This document shows, one piece after another, positions 22,301 to 32,824 of a DNA stretch of 64,000 nucleotides. A program made the translations under genes and the position numbers. The DNA is taken from the NCBI GenBank assembly GCA_019426215.1, contig CM033394.1:19922195-19986194 (forward strand). Reading direction: 5' to 3'. Under the pieces are notes generated by a model. It saw only the letters and a program-made list of their open reading frames with translations, was not told where the DNA came from and made no database searches. This DNA comes from Buddleja alternifolia. Taxonomy: Eukaryota; Streptophyta; Magnoliopsida; Lamiales; Scrophulariaceae. Within the stretch, counting starts at the first letter, position 1. Each line of letters opens with the position of its first letter.

Positions 22301-23304
22301 TATCATTCCTGGTACGATACGTGGACGACATTCTACTTATAGGGAATGATACAGGTTTGCTAACTTCGGTTAAGACATGGCTTTCAAGCACATTCTCCAT
22401 GAAAGACTTAGGAGAAGCCACCTATGTCCTAGGAATTCGAATCTACAGGGATAGATCGAATAAGACAATAGGTCTCTCCCAAGCCCTCTACTTAGAAAAG
22501 GTCCTAAAGCAATTTGGGATGGAAAATTCTAAAAGTGGTCTTTTGCCCATGAGACATGGAATTCATCTTTCCAAAAAGATGAGTTCTCAAAGTGAGGAAG
22601 ATCGAAGAGAAATGAGTACCATCCCCTATGCCTCGGCAGTGGGAAGTCTTATGTACGCGATGTTATGCACCAGACCAGATCTAACATACGCTGTGAGCGT
22701 GGTAAGTAGGTTTCAAGCTAACCCAGGCAAAGAACATTGGATAGCCGTGAAATCAATCTTAATGTACTTAATAAGAACTAAAGGTATGATCCTCACATAT
22801 GGCAATGGAGAAATGAAAGTGGATGGTTATACTGATTCAGATTTCCAATCTGACATCGATGATCGAAAATCCACTTCTGGGTTCATATTCACTTTAAACG
22901 GTAGAGCAGTGTCTTGGAAAAGTTCCAAGCAAAGCACAACTGCCGATTTGACCACCGAAGTTGAATATTTGGCAGCCTCGGAGGCGGCCAAGGAGGCTGT
23001 TTGGATAAAGAAGTTCATTACTGAACTTCAAGTTGTTCCTAGCATGGAGCTTCCGTTGCCACTATGGTGTGACAACAACGGAGCCATCGCGCAAGCAAAG
23101 GAACCAAGGTCTCACAACAAATCCAAACACATAGAGAGGAGATATCACATAATTCGAGAAATCATTGGAAGAGGCGACATCGCCGTGCAGAAAATTGCCT
23201 CAGCGGATAACGTAGCTGACCTACTCACTAAGCCATTAGTGCAGGCGGTGCTAGAGCAACATCTTGAGAAGATGGGTATAAGATACCAAAGCGATTGGCA
23301 TTAA
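19366..23304 (+). pseudogene. gag-pol: Cop-A gag-pol polyprotein, three in-frame stops
   Basis: One frame of 1,312 residues plus stop, without frameshifts, starting M-V-N-N-P-L-S-I-L-L-E. It is broken by TAG (19786), TGA (20725) and TAA (21604). Order: gag (1-~250), CCHC knuckle C-L-H-C-x4-H-x4-C (255-268), protease L-D-S-G-A-S-A-H (Asp ~300), integrase finger from H436 (W-H-L-R-L-G-H ... C-E-S-C), integrase core D497, D560 and E596 with the normal 35-residue D-E gap, RT with [12 protein letters not shown] and an intact Y-V-D-D at 985-988, RNase H with T-D-S-D-F-Q-S-D, and the C-terminal A-D-N-V-A-D-L-L-T-K. Integrase before RT is the copia order. Each stop is one base away from a codon found in the J homologue, so they look like point mutations, not recoding sites. 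Confidence 0.92.
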
Positions 23305-23306
23305 GT

Positions 23307-23319
23307 GCAAGTGGGAGAT
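23307..23319 (+). other. Polypurine tract of Cop-A
   Basis: AAGTGGGAGAT-type purine run directly before the 3' LTR start at 23320. It is the plus-strand primer site. Equivalent tracts precede the 3' LTRs of D, I and J on the minus strand. Confidence 0.8.
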
Positions 23320-24992
23320 TGTTAGGTATATGCCCTAGATGCTAATGAGGACAAATAGTTAGATTAGGGTATCTTATTATGTTGTACATACTATTGAAAA
23401 GAAATTAATAAAGGCATTTATATTTTGTTCATATAAATCTTTACGACATCTAAATAAGTATTGAACATATAGTTCATGTGAATAAAGGTTTGACTCTTTG
23501 CCCTTTATGGAATAAAGACATGGCATGGGAAGAGTCTTACACCTTATCACTTAAAAGGGTTTGCAAGTAAAAGAATCTTGATTGGGCATTAAGATTCGAC
23601 TTGTATGACACATGGTCTGTCGATGTGTGCCAGTCGAACACCATCGGGATAGTGGGAGCAAGTATCATAGATATGTCAATGGAATTGACATATTCAAACA
23701 CGGCTCGTAGTAATCCGATCACATAGGTATTTACTCAGTGACTGTCAATGATTGGATTACTGATCATAATAGTATGCGTGAGCCTTAGACCTGAGGGTTC
23801 ATTATCAATGTGCTTGTATTATTGGATCTGTTACCAGAGTAGTTAGGCCCATATCACCTGTCGGTGGGGTCGACTTTGAAGTGCGATATCAATGAGACAA
23901 GTAGCAGTTGATCAGTGATCGCCAAGATGGGATTCACTGTCTCGATAGTAAACGAGAAAGTATCATGTGCGATTATAGGCTAATGAAATTATAAGTCTTT
24001 GGCCAAAGCAAAAACAACTAACTTATGTGGGACATTGAGGGTAGTTTAGTAGTTTCATTATGCTATAATCTAATGCACAGTATCAAGTTTAGTGAGTTTG
24101 ACATTTTCCATGACTCTCACTTGATCGGGATACGTCAGTGAAAGGCTTATACTCATACGACATTTATAATTAAGAGGTTCGTAAAATGATTCATTCATTT
24201 CATACTCAATTGGGTTACGATGTGAGTCCACGGGTCTGACTAGGTGACACTCACATCCTTAGGTAATTCCTCCCTTTGCCAATTGAGACGAACCTAAAGA
24301 GTCGCGCTATAAGAAACGAGCGGGATGTATCTTTTTGTGTAAATCTTTTAGAAAGAATTAAATGGACTGATTGATTTAATTAGATTAAATCAATTAATTA
24401 AATAATTAATTTAATTAGATTAGATTAAATTATTTAATTAGTATATTAATTAATTGGAATTAATTAATAGTATATATTATATTTAAATTGGATTTAAATT
24501 TAAATATATTCAGATGGGCTAGAAATTGTACAAGCAAATTAAAAGCCCACCCAGTCCAAAAGAAAACCCTAAGGGGCGGCCACTCTAGGGTTTCTTGGAG
24601 TAGCCTCTAACTTGTTCCACAAGCTAGTTGAGTTTAAATAGGACTCCTACAGTGGAACAAAACCCTGAGTGGCAAGGTAACTAATCTGATTACACAACAC
24701 AAAAAGAAAAGAACTCCCTCCCCTTTCTCCTCTCTAGCCGTCCACTCTAGCAAGAAAATGAGGAGTTTCGGGATCTTTGGAAGGCTCGTTTCACGTGAAG
24801 CTTTAGATACAGGAGCCCTTGGAGGATTGCTGTTCTGCAGAATCAATAAACGAATCAAAAGGGTATGTTTATTTATTCTAATTTTTGCGAAACCAATGAA
24901 AAAATCATCAGATCTATTTTTGTGATCTACCGGTAGGAATCCTCGAATCTTTCGCTGCAATACTCTAATGTTACTGTACGGGATTCCTAACA
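23320..24992 (+). repeat. Cop-A 3' LTR
   Basis: 1,673 bp, TGTTAGGTATATGCCCTAG to GGATTCCTAACA, collinear with the 5' LTR over its full length. The TATA-like TTTAAATAGG lies near 24634. It ends inside Gyp-G integrase coding sequence. Confidence 0.92.
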
Positions 24993-25769
24993 TATGCTCG
25001 GGTGGTTACTCAATTTTTAAGGAAATTTTTTTTCACTCGTTTTGGAACCCCTAGAGCTATCGTTAGTGACGGGGGCACACATTTTTGCGACAAGCAATTC
25101 AAACACTTATTGAACAAGTATGGGGTAAGGCATAAAATTTCAACCCCTTACCACCCTCAAACGAGTGGGCAAGTGGAGGTGTCTAATAGGGAGATTAAAC
25201 GCATTCTTGAAAAAACGGTCAATGCATCTAGGAAGGATTGGACTCTTAACCACGATGACGCCTTATGGGCTTATAGGACCACGTTTAAAACCCCAATTGG
25301 CATGTCCCCATATCGCCTCGTTTTTGGAAAAGTATGTCACCTACCGGTTGAGCTTGAGCATTGTGCCTTTTGGGCTATTAAATTTCTAAATTTTGACTCT
25401 ACACTTGTAGGTACAAAGCGATTGCTCCAATTGCATGAGCTCAAGGAATGGCGCCACCAAACTTATGAGAATGCCAAACTTTACAAGGAACGAACAAAAG
25501 CCTGTCATGACAAACACATTCTTCCCCGGGAGTTTCACGTGGGCGAGAGGGTTCTCCTATACAACTCTCGCCTTCGACTCTTTCCCAGGAAGCTCAAGTC
25601 AAGATGGTCGGGACCATTTCTTGTATCTCACGTATATCCCTCGGATACCATTGAACTCACAACAGCTACGGGACAAACCTTCATGAAAAACGCTCAACGG
25701 TTGAAGCACTATATGGGGATTGATGGACCAAGGGACAAAGTGACCATCCCTCTCGGGGATCCTCCATGA
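24993..25769 (+). pseudogene. pol: Gyp-G integrase, C-terminal part
   Basis: This continues the integrase interrupted at 15870. V-T-Q-F-L-R-K leads to the second catalytic aspartate in V-S-D-G-G-T-H-F (~25060) and the glutamate in [13 protein letters not shown] (~25171). [19 protein letters not shown] and the C-terminal [10 protein letters not shown] region follow. The first eight bases are the target duplication and codons displaced by Cop-A. The frame ends in a TGA at 25767. No chromodomain follows, consistent with Athila. Confidence 0.88.
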
Positions 25770-25811
25770 TTCCATACCTCAAGTTGAGCTACCGACTATA
25801 AACAAGCGCTT

Positions 25812-25829
25812 CTTGGGAGGCAACCCAAG
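25812..25829 (+). promoter_or_regulatory. Hairpin CTTGGG-AGGCAA-CCCAAG after pol
   Basis: A 6-bp perfect stem with loop AGGCAA lies 43 bases after the integrase stop, within the phrase AAGCGCTTCTTGGGAGGCAA. From general knowledge, similar GGGAGGCAACCC blocks follow pol in many plant Athila/Tat elements, so it is probably functional (RNA signal). The role is unknown. Confidence 0.5.
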
Positions 25830-25940
25830 CTCTCTTTCTTTTCTCATTTTTTTCATATTTCTATTTTAGTTTGCTTTGTTTTATTTTGTTTAATCTTGCT
25901 TAGTCTTTGTTAGTTTGTGTTAATCATGTGTTAATTGTTT

Positions 25941-25959
25941 TCTTTCTTTATTTTTGTAG
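25941..25959 (+). promoter_or_regulatory. Probable 3' splice site ahead of the extra ORF
   Basis: A strong pyrimidine tract ending TTTATTTTTGTAG|G is a good plant splice acceptor. In env-bearing plant gypsy elements the downstream ORF is expressed from a spliced RNA. The donor was not identified. Confidence 0.4.
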
Positions 25960-25992
25960 GAAACAGACTAAAAATTTTAACGTGTCAAAACC

Positions 25993-26305
25993 ACGCCTGG
26001 GCGCCGTGTATACCGCGCCTAGGTGCCGATCATCCTCAATTAGCATTTCGGTTCGCAAAACCACGCCCAGGCTCCATTAAATTCATGCCTGGGTGCCGAC
26101 ACCCACCACGCACCGGTGCCAGAATCCCACGCCTAGGCGTCGAAGGAGCCCATGAGTCACCATTGCTTCGCATCATAGTGCCTGAGCACCACCAATTTCA
26201 CGCCTGGGCTCCATTTGAATCACGCCCGAGCTTCACATATCTAGTGCCTAGGCACCAACTGAATCCCAAAGGCCAGCTTGTGCTTCGCAGGACGGTGCCT
26301 GGGCG
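25993..26305. repeat. CGCC-motif array after pol in Gyp-G
   Basis: About eleven variants of CGCCTGGGCGCC / CGCCTAGGTGCC, often ~22 bp apart, translate in one frame as H-A-W-A-P and P-R-L-G-A-like repeats. Reading through them gives a 242-codon ORF (25935-26663) that is probably not a real protein. Confidence 0.8.
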
Positions 26306-26931
26306 CCGAACAGGTATTTATTTTGAAATTCAGTCAAAGTTAGGTCAAAAATTATCATCTCTCTCTCTCTACACTCTGTTCCACCGAGCCCACCCCATCT
26401 CCGCCCTAAATCCACCGTCGCCGCTGCCAACACCACAGATTTTTGCCAATCATCGTCAATCATCACCGTCGATTCGCCGCGTGACCAGCTACAATCTCTC
26501 ACCGCACATTTTGGGTCTCAGGTTGCATCGGATCTGTGCATTTTTTAGCAATAAGATGAGTGATTGGCTAATTCCCTTTAACATTTCTGCATATCTAAGC
26601 AATATAGGGCATGGGCTTGTTGATTGTTGTGGTTGTCTACCAAATTTGTTGATGCATTATTGATTAGTTGCATTGAGGTTTTGATATGCTGTTTGTTTTG
26701 GATACACAATGAGTTTTTGGGTATTTCTCTGCATATTTCATTTCCAATAGTGTGAATTCGGCTAAGGGGATGTCTTATACAGATTTGTTATCCATTGTTG
26801 TGTGCAAATAGGGATTGATTGTTTGGGTTTGTTTTGGGTTAACTGCGATTTCAGTTGGGCCTTTATTGTATTTGGTTGTGTGATTTTGGGTTGTTGTTTG
26901 CTACTGTTACGCTGATGAAATTCTCTACAAA
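26306..26931 (+). other. Gyp-G spacer between pol and extra ORF
   Basis: A CT repeat (26358-26372), then C-rich and T-rich sequence, with no conserved coding. Its composition resembles a promoter/5'-UTR or intron for the downstream ORF. No TATA box was convincing. Confidence 0.4.
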
Positions 26932-28273
26932 ATGCCTAAACAAACCTCGAAACAATCTAAAGGGAAAAAGAAGGTCAGGGAAGGGTCCTCCACCAACCCT
27001 GAGCCTCCACATGACATAATATCACCGACTTCACTTCCCCGTTCTTTAAATGCGAAAACAGAAATCATTTTAACAGTTATATAGTCGGAATATTATCAAA
27101 GAACGCTCGTTGGCTCCCAGTGCTAAGACTGCCGTGACAGCCCGCATTGAGTTCCACGGGTTGGACTATTTTTGTGGCCCCTTAGCGGCTATTCACCTTC
27201 CCTGGATTCAGGAATTTTATAGTACCGGGGCATACCTTTCCATCACAAACAAAAAGAGTTAGCGGGCGGACACGATTGAGGTTCGGAATTGCATGGTCAA
27301 TTTTGATGCCATTGCTCTTAGTGAGTGCCTTGGGATGGCGATTCCACAGACTTGCGGGTATCTTGATCTTTACAAGCTAGCTGGGACATACACTGTTTCA
27401 CTTGACGAGGTCCTTGGGGTCATTGCTATTGAGGGTACGACTTGGCCCGAAGGGGAGTCATACTTACCCCATCGTATCTTGCTCCCCGAGGCAGCCTTTA
27501 GGCTTGGCTTCATTCGCTTTAACCTCCTTCCGAGCTCCAACATATCAGAGTTGAATAAGGACCATGCCTTGCTTGTGTTTTCCATCATGACATAGCGACG
27601 GGTTAACTTCGTGGGGTTGATCCACCGGACTTTATTAAGGCATATCAAGAGGATGGGCATCTATTTCACTCCAGTGGTTGGCCCGACACAGGTCAAGAGA
27701 AAACGTGGGGAGTCAGCCAATCCGAAGAAGAACCCATTTATCTTCCCGTCTCTTATTTCGGCTCTATGCCTAACAGGCAGTGTTAAGGCTTTTTAGAGCG
27801 AGACTACAGACCTTGCTAGTACACCTCTTCCATTATCGGACACCCCAGCTTCAACCCATCCGCCTATGCTCTCAAGAGCTCGCCCGGCTCTTGGCACCGG
27901 ATCTAGCCACTCCACATCGTCTGATGTGGAGACCCTTCGGACTAATCTGCAGCAGTTGAGGACTGATATGCATGCCATGATGAGTGAGGGATGTGCTTAT
28001 TTTTGCCAGCTGTTCCGAGAGCAGGACGCATTCTTGTGCTGGGGGCCATTTGACTATTCAGCGCCCCCCCATTTCCTGCACTCGTCCGCTCTGCCGCCCG
28101 ATGACATGGTTGATGCTGGTGCTATAGTCATTGGGGGTGATTCAGCTGCGTCCGAGGAAGGCATCGATGATATGCTCGACATTGATGATATTATGGATGG
28201 CAACGAGGATGAGGGTGGCCATGAGCCGAGAGATGATGATTTTGTGGATCGTTTTGTTAATGAGGATGATTAG
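26932..28273 (+). pseudogene. Gyp-G 3' extra ORF (Athila 'putative plant transposon protein' type)
   Basis: It starts M-P-K-Q-T-S-K-Q-S-K-G-K-K-K-V-R, a basic, nuclear-signal-like N-terminus. A TAG at 27082 follows, then after a shift the stretch I-E-F-H-G-L-D-Y-F-C-G-P-L-A-A-I-H, W-I-Q-E-F-Y and C-M-V-N-F-D-A-I-A-L-S-E-C-L-G. Further TAGs lie near 27260 and 27593, and 27784 holds another stop. The C-terminal third (27866-28273) has S/T-rich sequence, a short helical segment (L-R-T-N-L-Q-Q-L-R-T-D-M) and a very acidic tail rich in D/E. The W-x-x-E-F-Y context resembles the transposon-protein domain often found 3' of pol in Athila elements. I see no signal peptide or clear membrane anchor, so an envelope role is not supported. 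Confidence 0.6.
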
Positions 28274-29944
28274 CTTGTCTATTTAGTCTTTTCCTATTTT
28301 CTTTTGTTGGATATTGATCGTGTTTTGTTGTTAGTTTCTGTAGATGTTTGTTTTTCGGATATTTTGTTATGTTTGTTCCATCTGTTTGTTTTTAGTAGAA
28401 GCATGTTTGTTTTAGTTATCTTGTGTTTAGTTGTTGTTTGTGTTTCATTTCTCGCTTCTATCCATCTCTTAACGCTTTGTCTGGCTAGCATCATTTCGTG
28501 TGTAGTTGTTACATTCATTGCTCCCACCGCTGTTGCCACTCTAGGATACATTTGCATTTGGGGACTCAGGTTTGCTTTTCAGCAACCCTATGGTGATGTG
28601 TACTTTACCCTTTTTTTTTCGAACATTGGGGACAATGTTCATGTTAAGTTTTGGGGGGGGGGGGGGCAGTATACTAGATCCATTATAGTCATGTTTATGC
28701 ATGCTTTATATATTTCAGTCCAAGTTTGGGGGGGGGGGGTGGTACCTCTGCATGTGAAACTTGTGCAATTTTGAAAATTTTTGGATAGAATTTCAATTCT
28801 TCGCTCGATGCATTGAGAATGGTTAATTTGAATACATGTCATGTTTTCTCTATCAATATCGATTTTAATGACTATACACATCGTTTTCTTACTTGCGGGA
28901 TCCTAAACGAGACTAGATTGTCCTTAAGATGATTCACATATGCACATAAATCGAGGGTAGAGGAGTTGAGTGGACAACCATTTTGAAACACTTAAAAGCT
29001 TGATCCCGGAATATCAATCTAGAATTTTCACATGTGCTATGAGTTGAGAATGTTAACTTTGTATGCTTAACAAGAATAAAAGAGGTTGAACATTGGTATG
29101 ACTGCAAAAGTCAGGCTTAATAGATACTGGGGGCGAAGAGCACCATGCCTAGATACAGTACTATTATGCTAATTTGAGCTGAGCTCAAACCAATGCAAGT
29201 GTTAAGTGAATAAGGACCTAGTTTGCTTTTGTGGCCTTTGACACTCGAGCAACTAAGCCCTTAGGAGTGTCTCTACACTTAATACCCTAAAGTCGTCCGG
29301 TCTGGGAGTTATTGGCCTAAAGCTCGTTACAAGGGTGTCATAGAAAGCCTAAGAGAACCGAACATTGCACATGGTCTAACCTCTAATGTTTTGAGTTGAA
29401 AGTTGCATAAGTTAAAGCCTAAAGTGAACAACGTGATGATTTTTAAGTGGCTATGAAGTTTTCTTCAATTCTCGTGCCATGTGACTAATAAAAATTTGAT
29501 AGATATGGGATTAATGCTTGAAAAGTGGTAAGATGCCACTCGACTATAATACGTGAGATTTATTACACTACACCCTTGGGATGGTCTTTTCGACGTTAAG
29601 GCGTAACATGAGCAAGTGTGTGATGTGTATATATATGTAATTCTGAGCTTAAATAGATGAATTCATGCCATTGTGTTTTTTATTAATCATTTTGATTTGC
29701 GTATTTGTTGATCGGGGTTGAAAATCTTTCAATTTTGTGGGTATATCGTATGCAAACCCTCACGAGACTATAACTCGTCCTTTGAGGTAACTCAAGGGTT
29801 CAAAGGCTTGTTGCATTCGCTAAATCCAACCGTGTAATCCACGAAAGTGAGTTAGGTAGTTTTTTTTTCTTTTTGTGTCTTCTGTGTTTGATGATGTTTT
29901 TCTTATCCTATAGCTCTTATTGCTCGAGGACGAGCAATTGATAA
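28274..29944 (+). other. Gyp-G 3' untranslated region with PPT-like tracts
   Basis: 1.7 kb, mostly non-coding. A hairpin GAACATTG-GGGA-CAATGTTC (28621-28640) is followed by AAGTTTT and a run of G (28647-28666). A second G run follows AAGTTT at 28724-28739. The rest (28760-29900) resembles the long 3' UTR of Athila elements, and I saw no gene in it. A T/G-rich 156-codon ORF across 28304-28774 is judged fortuitous. Confidence 0.55.
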
Positions 29945-29961
29945 GTTTGGGGGGGTGGGAT
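29920..29961 (+). other. Terminal hairpin plus polypurine tract of Gyp-G
   Basis: The perfect stem TTGCTCG/CGAGCAA (29920-29926, 29931-29937) has loop AGGA. TTGATAAGTTTGG and a G-rich purine tract ending GGTGGGA then abut the 3' LTR at 29962. The purine tract is the plus-strand primer. The hairpin layout matches the one at 28621. Confidence 0.8.
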
Positions 29962-30844
29962 TGATAGGAGTCATTTTTGCACATGCTCTTAACCCTTTTT
30001 ATTGTCGATTTAGGTACACTTATAGCTTGATTTGTGCCACTAGTATGTTTAACATGTGTATTAAGTGAATTCAGGCAATAAGCGACGATGCACGTATCGA
30101 ACAATTTCCCAAAGGATGCTTAACAGATCGGCGCCTAGGCGCCAGATAAGCCACGCCCAGGCGCCACCCGAAGAGAAAAACATGCAACCCAAGCAATGCG
30201 GGGCCTAGGCGCCGCATATCCCGCGCCTAGGCGCGATATCCTCAGCGCCCGAGCGCCACTCGACTTTTCCCCCAAGAAACTTCTGCCACGTAGGCGGCGC
30301 CTAGGCGCCGATCCACCCTCGATTAGGCGTCACTGTAATCGTTTTTTGGAAGCTATAAAGTGAATTTTTTAGCTCATTTCAAGGGTTCAAAATCTGGGTT
30401 TGTGAAGGCATTTTCTTGGATTTGGGTCATCTTTTCATCTACCTTGAAGGGCAAGAAAGAGATAGGAGCTAAGGATTGAAGCTCCAATCGAGGATCCATC
30501 ACCATTCGACATTTTAGGGAATTTATTCATTGTTTATTGCATTTTGTGTTTACATTTATGTATATGAATATGTTGAATTCTTCTATGTTGATAGTTATGG
30601 GCTAAATTCATATGGCTAGGGCCTTGTACGAATTGATTCGTGACTTATTCGTATTATTGATAATCGTTGAATTAATTCCTATGTTGCTATGTGTTATGAA
30701 TTTGTGCTTATGTTTCTTACATGTGATTGATCACCATATGTATGATTTGTTGCATAGTTTAGTGTTTTGAGAAAGACTTAAACTAGGGTGCAAGGGATTT
30801 ATAACATCACCGAACCTAATAGGAGTTGCCCTAGACATAGGTAA
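29962..30844 (+). repeat. Gyp-G 3' LTR, first part
   Basis: Starts TGATAGGAGTCATTTTTGCA and is collinear with 9628 onward. It has fewer CGCC motifs than the 5' copy, a TATA box TATAAAG at 30354-30360, and is interrupted after GACATAGGTAA by F1. Confidence 0.9.
30128..30335. repeat. CGCCTAGGCGCC array in Gyp-G 3' LTR
   Basis: About eight copies of the near-palindrome, in the same position as in the 5' LTR but with whole motif units missing. This shows copy-number change by slippage or recombination since insertion. Confidence 0.8.
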
Positions 30845-32359
30845 TATTAGGAAATTTCACGTTAGATGTTTTGATGATGACAAGATAGGATTCAATGTTA
30901 GACCCCAAAAATACAATGTAAGTCTCCGTTTTTTTTCATAGATTGATGTATAAGCGTTTGAAAGTTGTAATTTATTATAGGCTTGTAATTTTTATCTTTG
31001 TAGAATTAAGACTACGTCTTAGTGACTGAATCGCTAGTAGAATTCTAGGTGAGTCTATTAGAGAAGAAGTTGAAGACTAGTGTCTGAAGTCAACCGGAGA
31101 TAAAGATTTTCTTCTTAGCGTCTGTCAAACGCTAAAAGATCTCATTTCAGGATTTATGGATCAAGCGCTCGAAATCCTTCAAGCGACTTACGTCAGAATC
31201 ACCTAAAATAAATCCTCAAGTCATGAAGGACTTAAATGCAATCATTCAACGGGAAATTATTTCCAACGGGAATTAAATTCAAAGTGCATTAAATGCCTGA
31301 TAAGAGCATTAATTGTGATAAGCCAATGTGACTTGTGGACAAGCCACCTTTTGACCAGACTGTCAGAAAATTCAGAATTTCAGCTGCTCCCGTCCAATCG
31401 GCTTCAGCAAACTTTCTGGAATGTCAGAGAAAAGGTATACTCACGCGCCCCGTGAAAGGCACGCTCCTACATGTGTCCAACGGACAGATCCCAAGAAATT
31501 GCCTATAAATACCTTACCCCAGCAAACCCTGAAAACACACAAGATACGTACGAAAAAGAGAAGAGAAACTATTGCCAAAAATCTTACGTACATTTTCTGG
31601 GAAAAAACTTAGAAACTCCATAGCCAAATCTTTCAAGCTTTTTATCTACATTCCAACAGTCACAAATATCTCAAACATCTTCCAAAGAAGAAATTCAAAT
31701 TCCAACTGAGATATTTCAAGTTGTTTGATCTTTTCAAAAACAAACAAAAACCCTAGTGACAAACCTCAACCTTTCATCTGAGTGAGAAAAGTTGTTGAAC
31801 CCTTTCAGGCAGTATTTCTGAGTGAGAGAAGCTTGAAGAAGATGATCTTCATTGGTGCTAAAGTCTGTGTGATCAAGGAGCCCAAGATCATTTTCACTCT
31901 TTTACTATTGTGTAGAAGATTCTGTGTGACTCTTCGAAAATCATTCCAGTAAATTCCTCCAAGTGAAAAAGGAGAAGAAGGACGTAGCTGGGATTACACC
32001 ACCCAGTGAACCTTATATATCTTGTGTCATTTATCTTATTTGTCTTATTATTATTTTTATTACATCATTTATCTTTGAAAGAGACAAGTTAAAGTGCAAA
32101 GCGATTAAATTAACTAAAAGAACGCTAAAAACTCATTTCCCCTGTGCTAACCTTGATTAAGTGATCTAAGCGTTGCCCTACTTTTGTAAACTGCTAAAAT
32201 CACTAAGTCTAAGTTAACTTTTCTGAAGCGTCTGACCCAAGCGCTCAGTTATTCAAAGCGTTCAAACCTTTAAAGTGATACGAAATTTTTGAAGTCGAAA
32301 AAGACTTCAGGGTCTATTAAACGCCCCTAGACCCTTTCGTATGCCACTTGGGACCACCA
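30845..32359 (+). mobile_element. F-family solo LTR 'F1'
   Basis: 1,515 bp, starting TATTAGGAAATTTCAC (TG mutated to TA) and ending CTTGGGACCACCA. Perfect duplications GGTAA flank it (30840-30844, 32360-32364). A TATA box TATAAAT is at 31504-31510 in GCCTATAAATACC. The sequence is rich in AAGCG(C/T)-type motifs. It has no coding region and no primer site after its end, so it is a solo LTR. Its parent element is not in the window and its superfamily is unknown. F2, F3 and the fragment at 8740 are relatives. Confidence 0.85.
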
Positions 32360-32364
32360 GGTAA

Positions 32365-32819
32365 AGATTCCCGGGTAAAATCGTTCGATTATAATTGAGT
32401 AAACTCTAGTTCTTTAATGCATACTTAGAGGTTAGATTTCCGGGTAGACATGCTTAGGAAACCGCCATTTAAGTATAGGAGTCTATCACGAGACATCGGT
32501 TATTCTTTACCTTAGGAGTTTTCACCATAGCAACTAGGTCTAATAATTCAACGAGAGTCTTTGTACGAATACGGATCAAATCGAGTCTTGTATGTGCCTT
32601 AGTCTCTTATCACAGTTGAGTTTCAATCCGTTGCTTGTTCTTACTCTTGTTTTTTGTTTAATTAATTGTTTTACACTTGCTTTCCCTTAAATTGTCTTTA
32701 CTTTTATTGCAAATCATAAACTAGAATTCAAGTCCTTGTGGTTCGACAACCCGGACTTACCGTCCATTTATTACTACACACGACTAGTGCACTTGCTATA
32801 AAAGCACGTTAGCGTGTCA
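32365..32819 (+). repeat. Gyp-G 3' LTR, second part
   Basis: Resumes with AGATTCCCGGGTAAAATCG, homologous to 10599 onward, and ends GTTAGCGTGTCA. GGTAT, the second target duplication copy, follows at 32820-32824. Confidence 0.9.
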
Positions 32820-32824
32820 GGTAT

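Larger units (their letters stand above)
15871..24992 (+). mobile_element. Copia retrotransposon 'Cop-A', complete with both LTRs
   Basis: 9,122 bp with LTRs of 1,671 and 1,673 bp (TGTTAGGTATATGCCC to GGATTCCTAACA), an initiator-Met primer site, a 1.8-kb structured leader, one gag-pol frame and a polypurine tract. Flanks are GATGC (15866-15870) and TATGC (24993-24997), a 5-bp duplication with one substitution, inside Gyp-G integrase. Size and long LTRs fit Angela/BARE-like copia elements, but lineage is inferred from size and motif style only. It is the youngest-looking large element here: the LTRs differ by a few per cent, with about 16 differences in the first 420 bp compared by eye. Confidence 0.92.
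9628..32819 (+). mobile_element. Athila-like Ty3/gypsy retrotransposon 'Gyp-G'
   Basis: It is closed by perfect target duplications GGTAT at 9623-9627 and 32820-32824. Its LTRs begin TGATAGGAGTCATTTTTGCA and end GCGTGTCA. Order: LTR, Asp-type primer site, gag, DLGAS protease, RT, RNase H, integrase, a 3' extra ORF, polypurine tract, LTR. Without Cop-A (15871-24992) and F1 (30845-32359) it is about 12.5 kb. Primer site, RT sequence style, lack of a chromodomain and a 3' ORF all point to the Athila branch. Frameshifts, nonsense codons and an altered RT active site make it defective. Confidence 0.9.

Noticed and set aside
25935..26663. 242-codon ORF with H-A-W-A-P repeats
   Set aside because: Produced by the CGCC motif array; no start context, domain or conservation argument for a protein.
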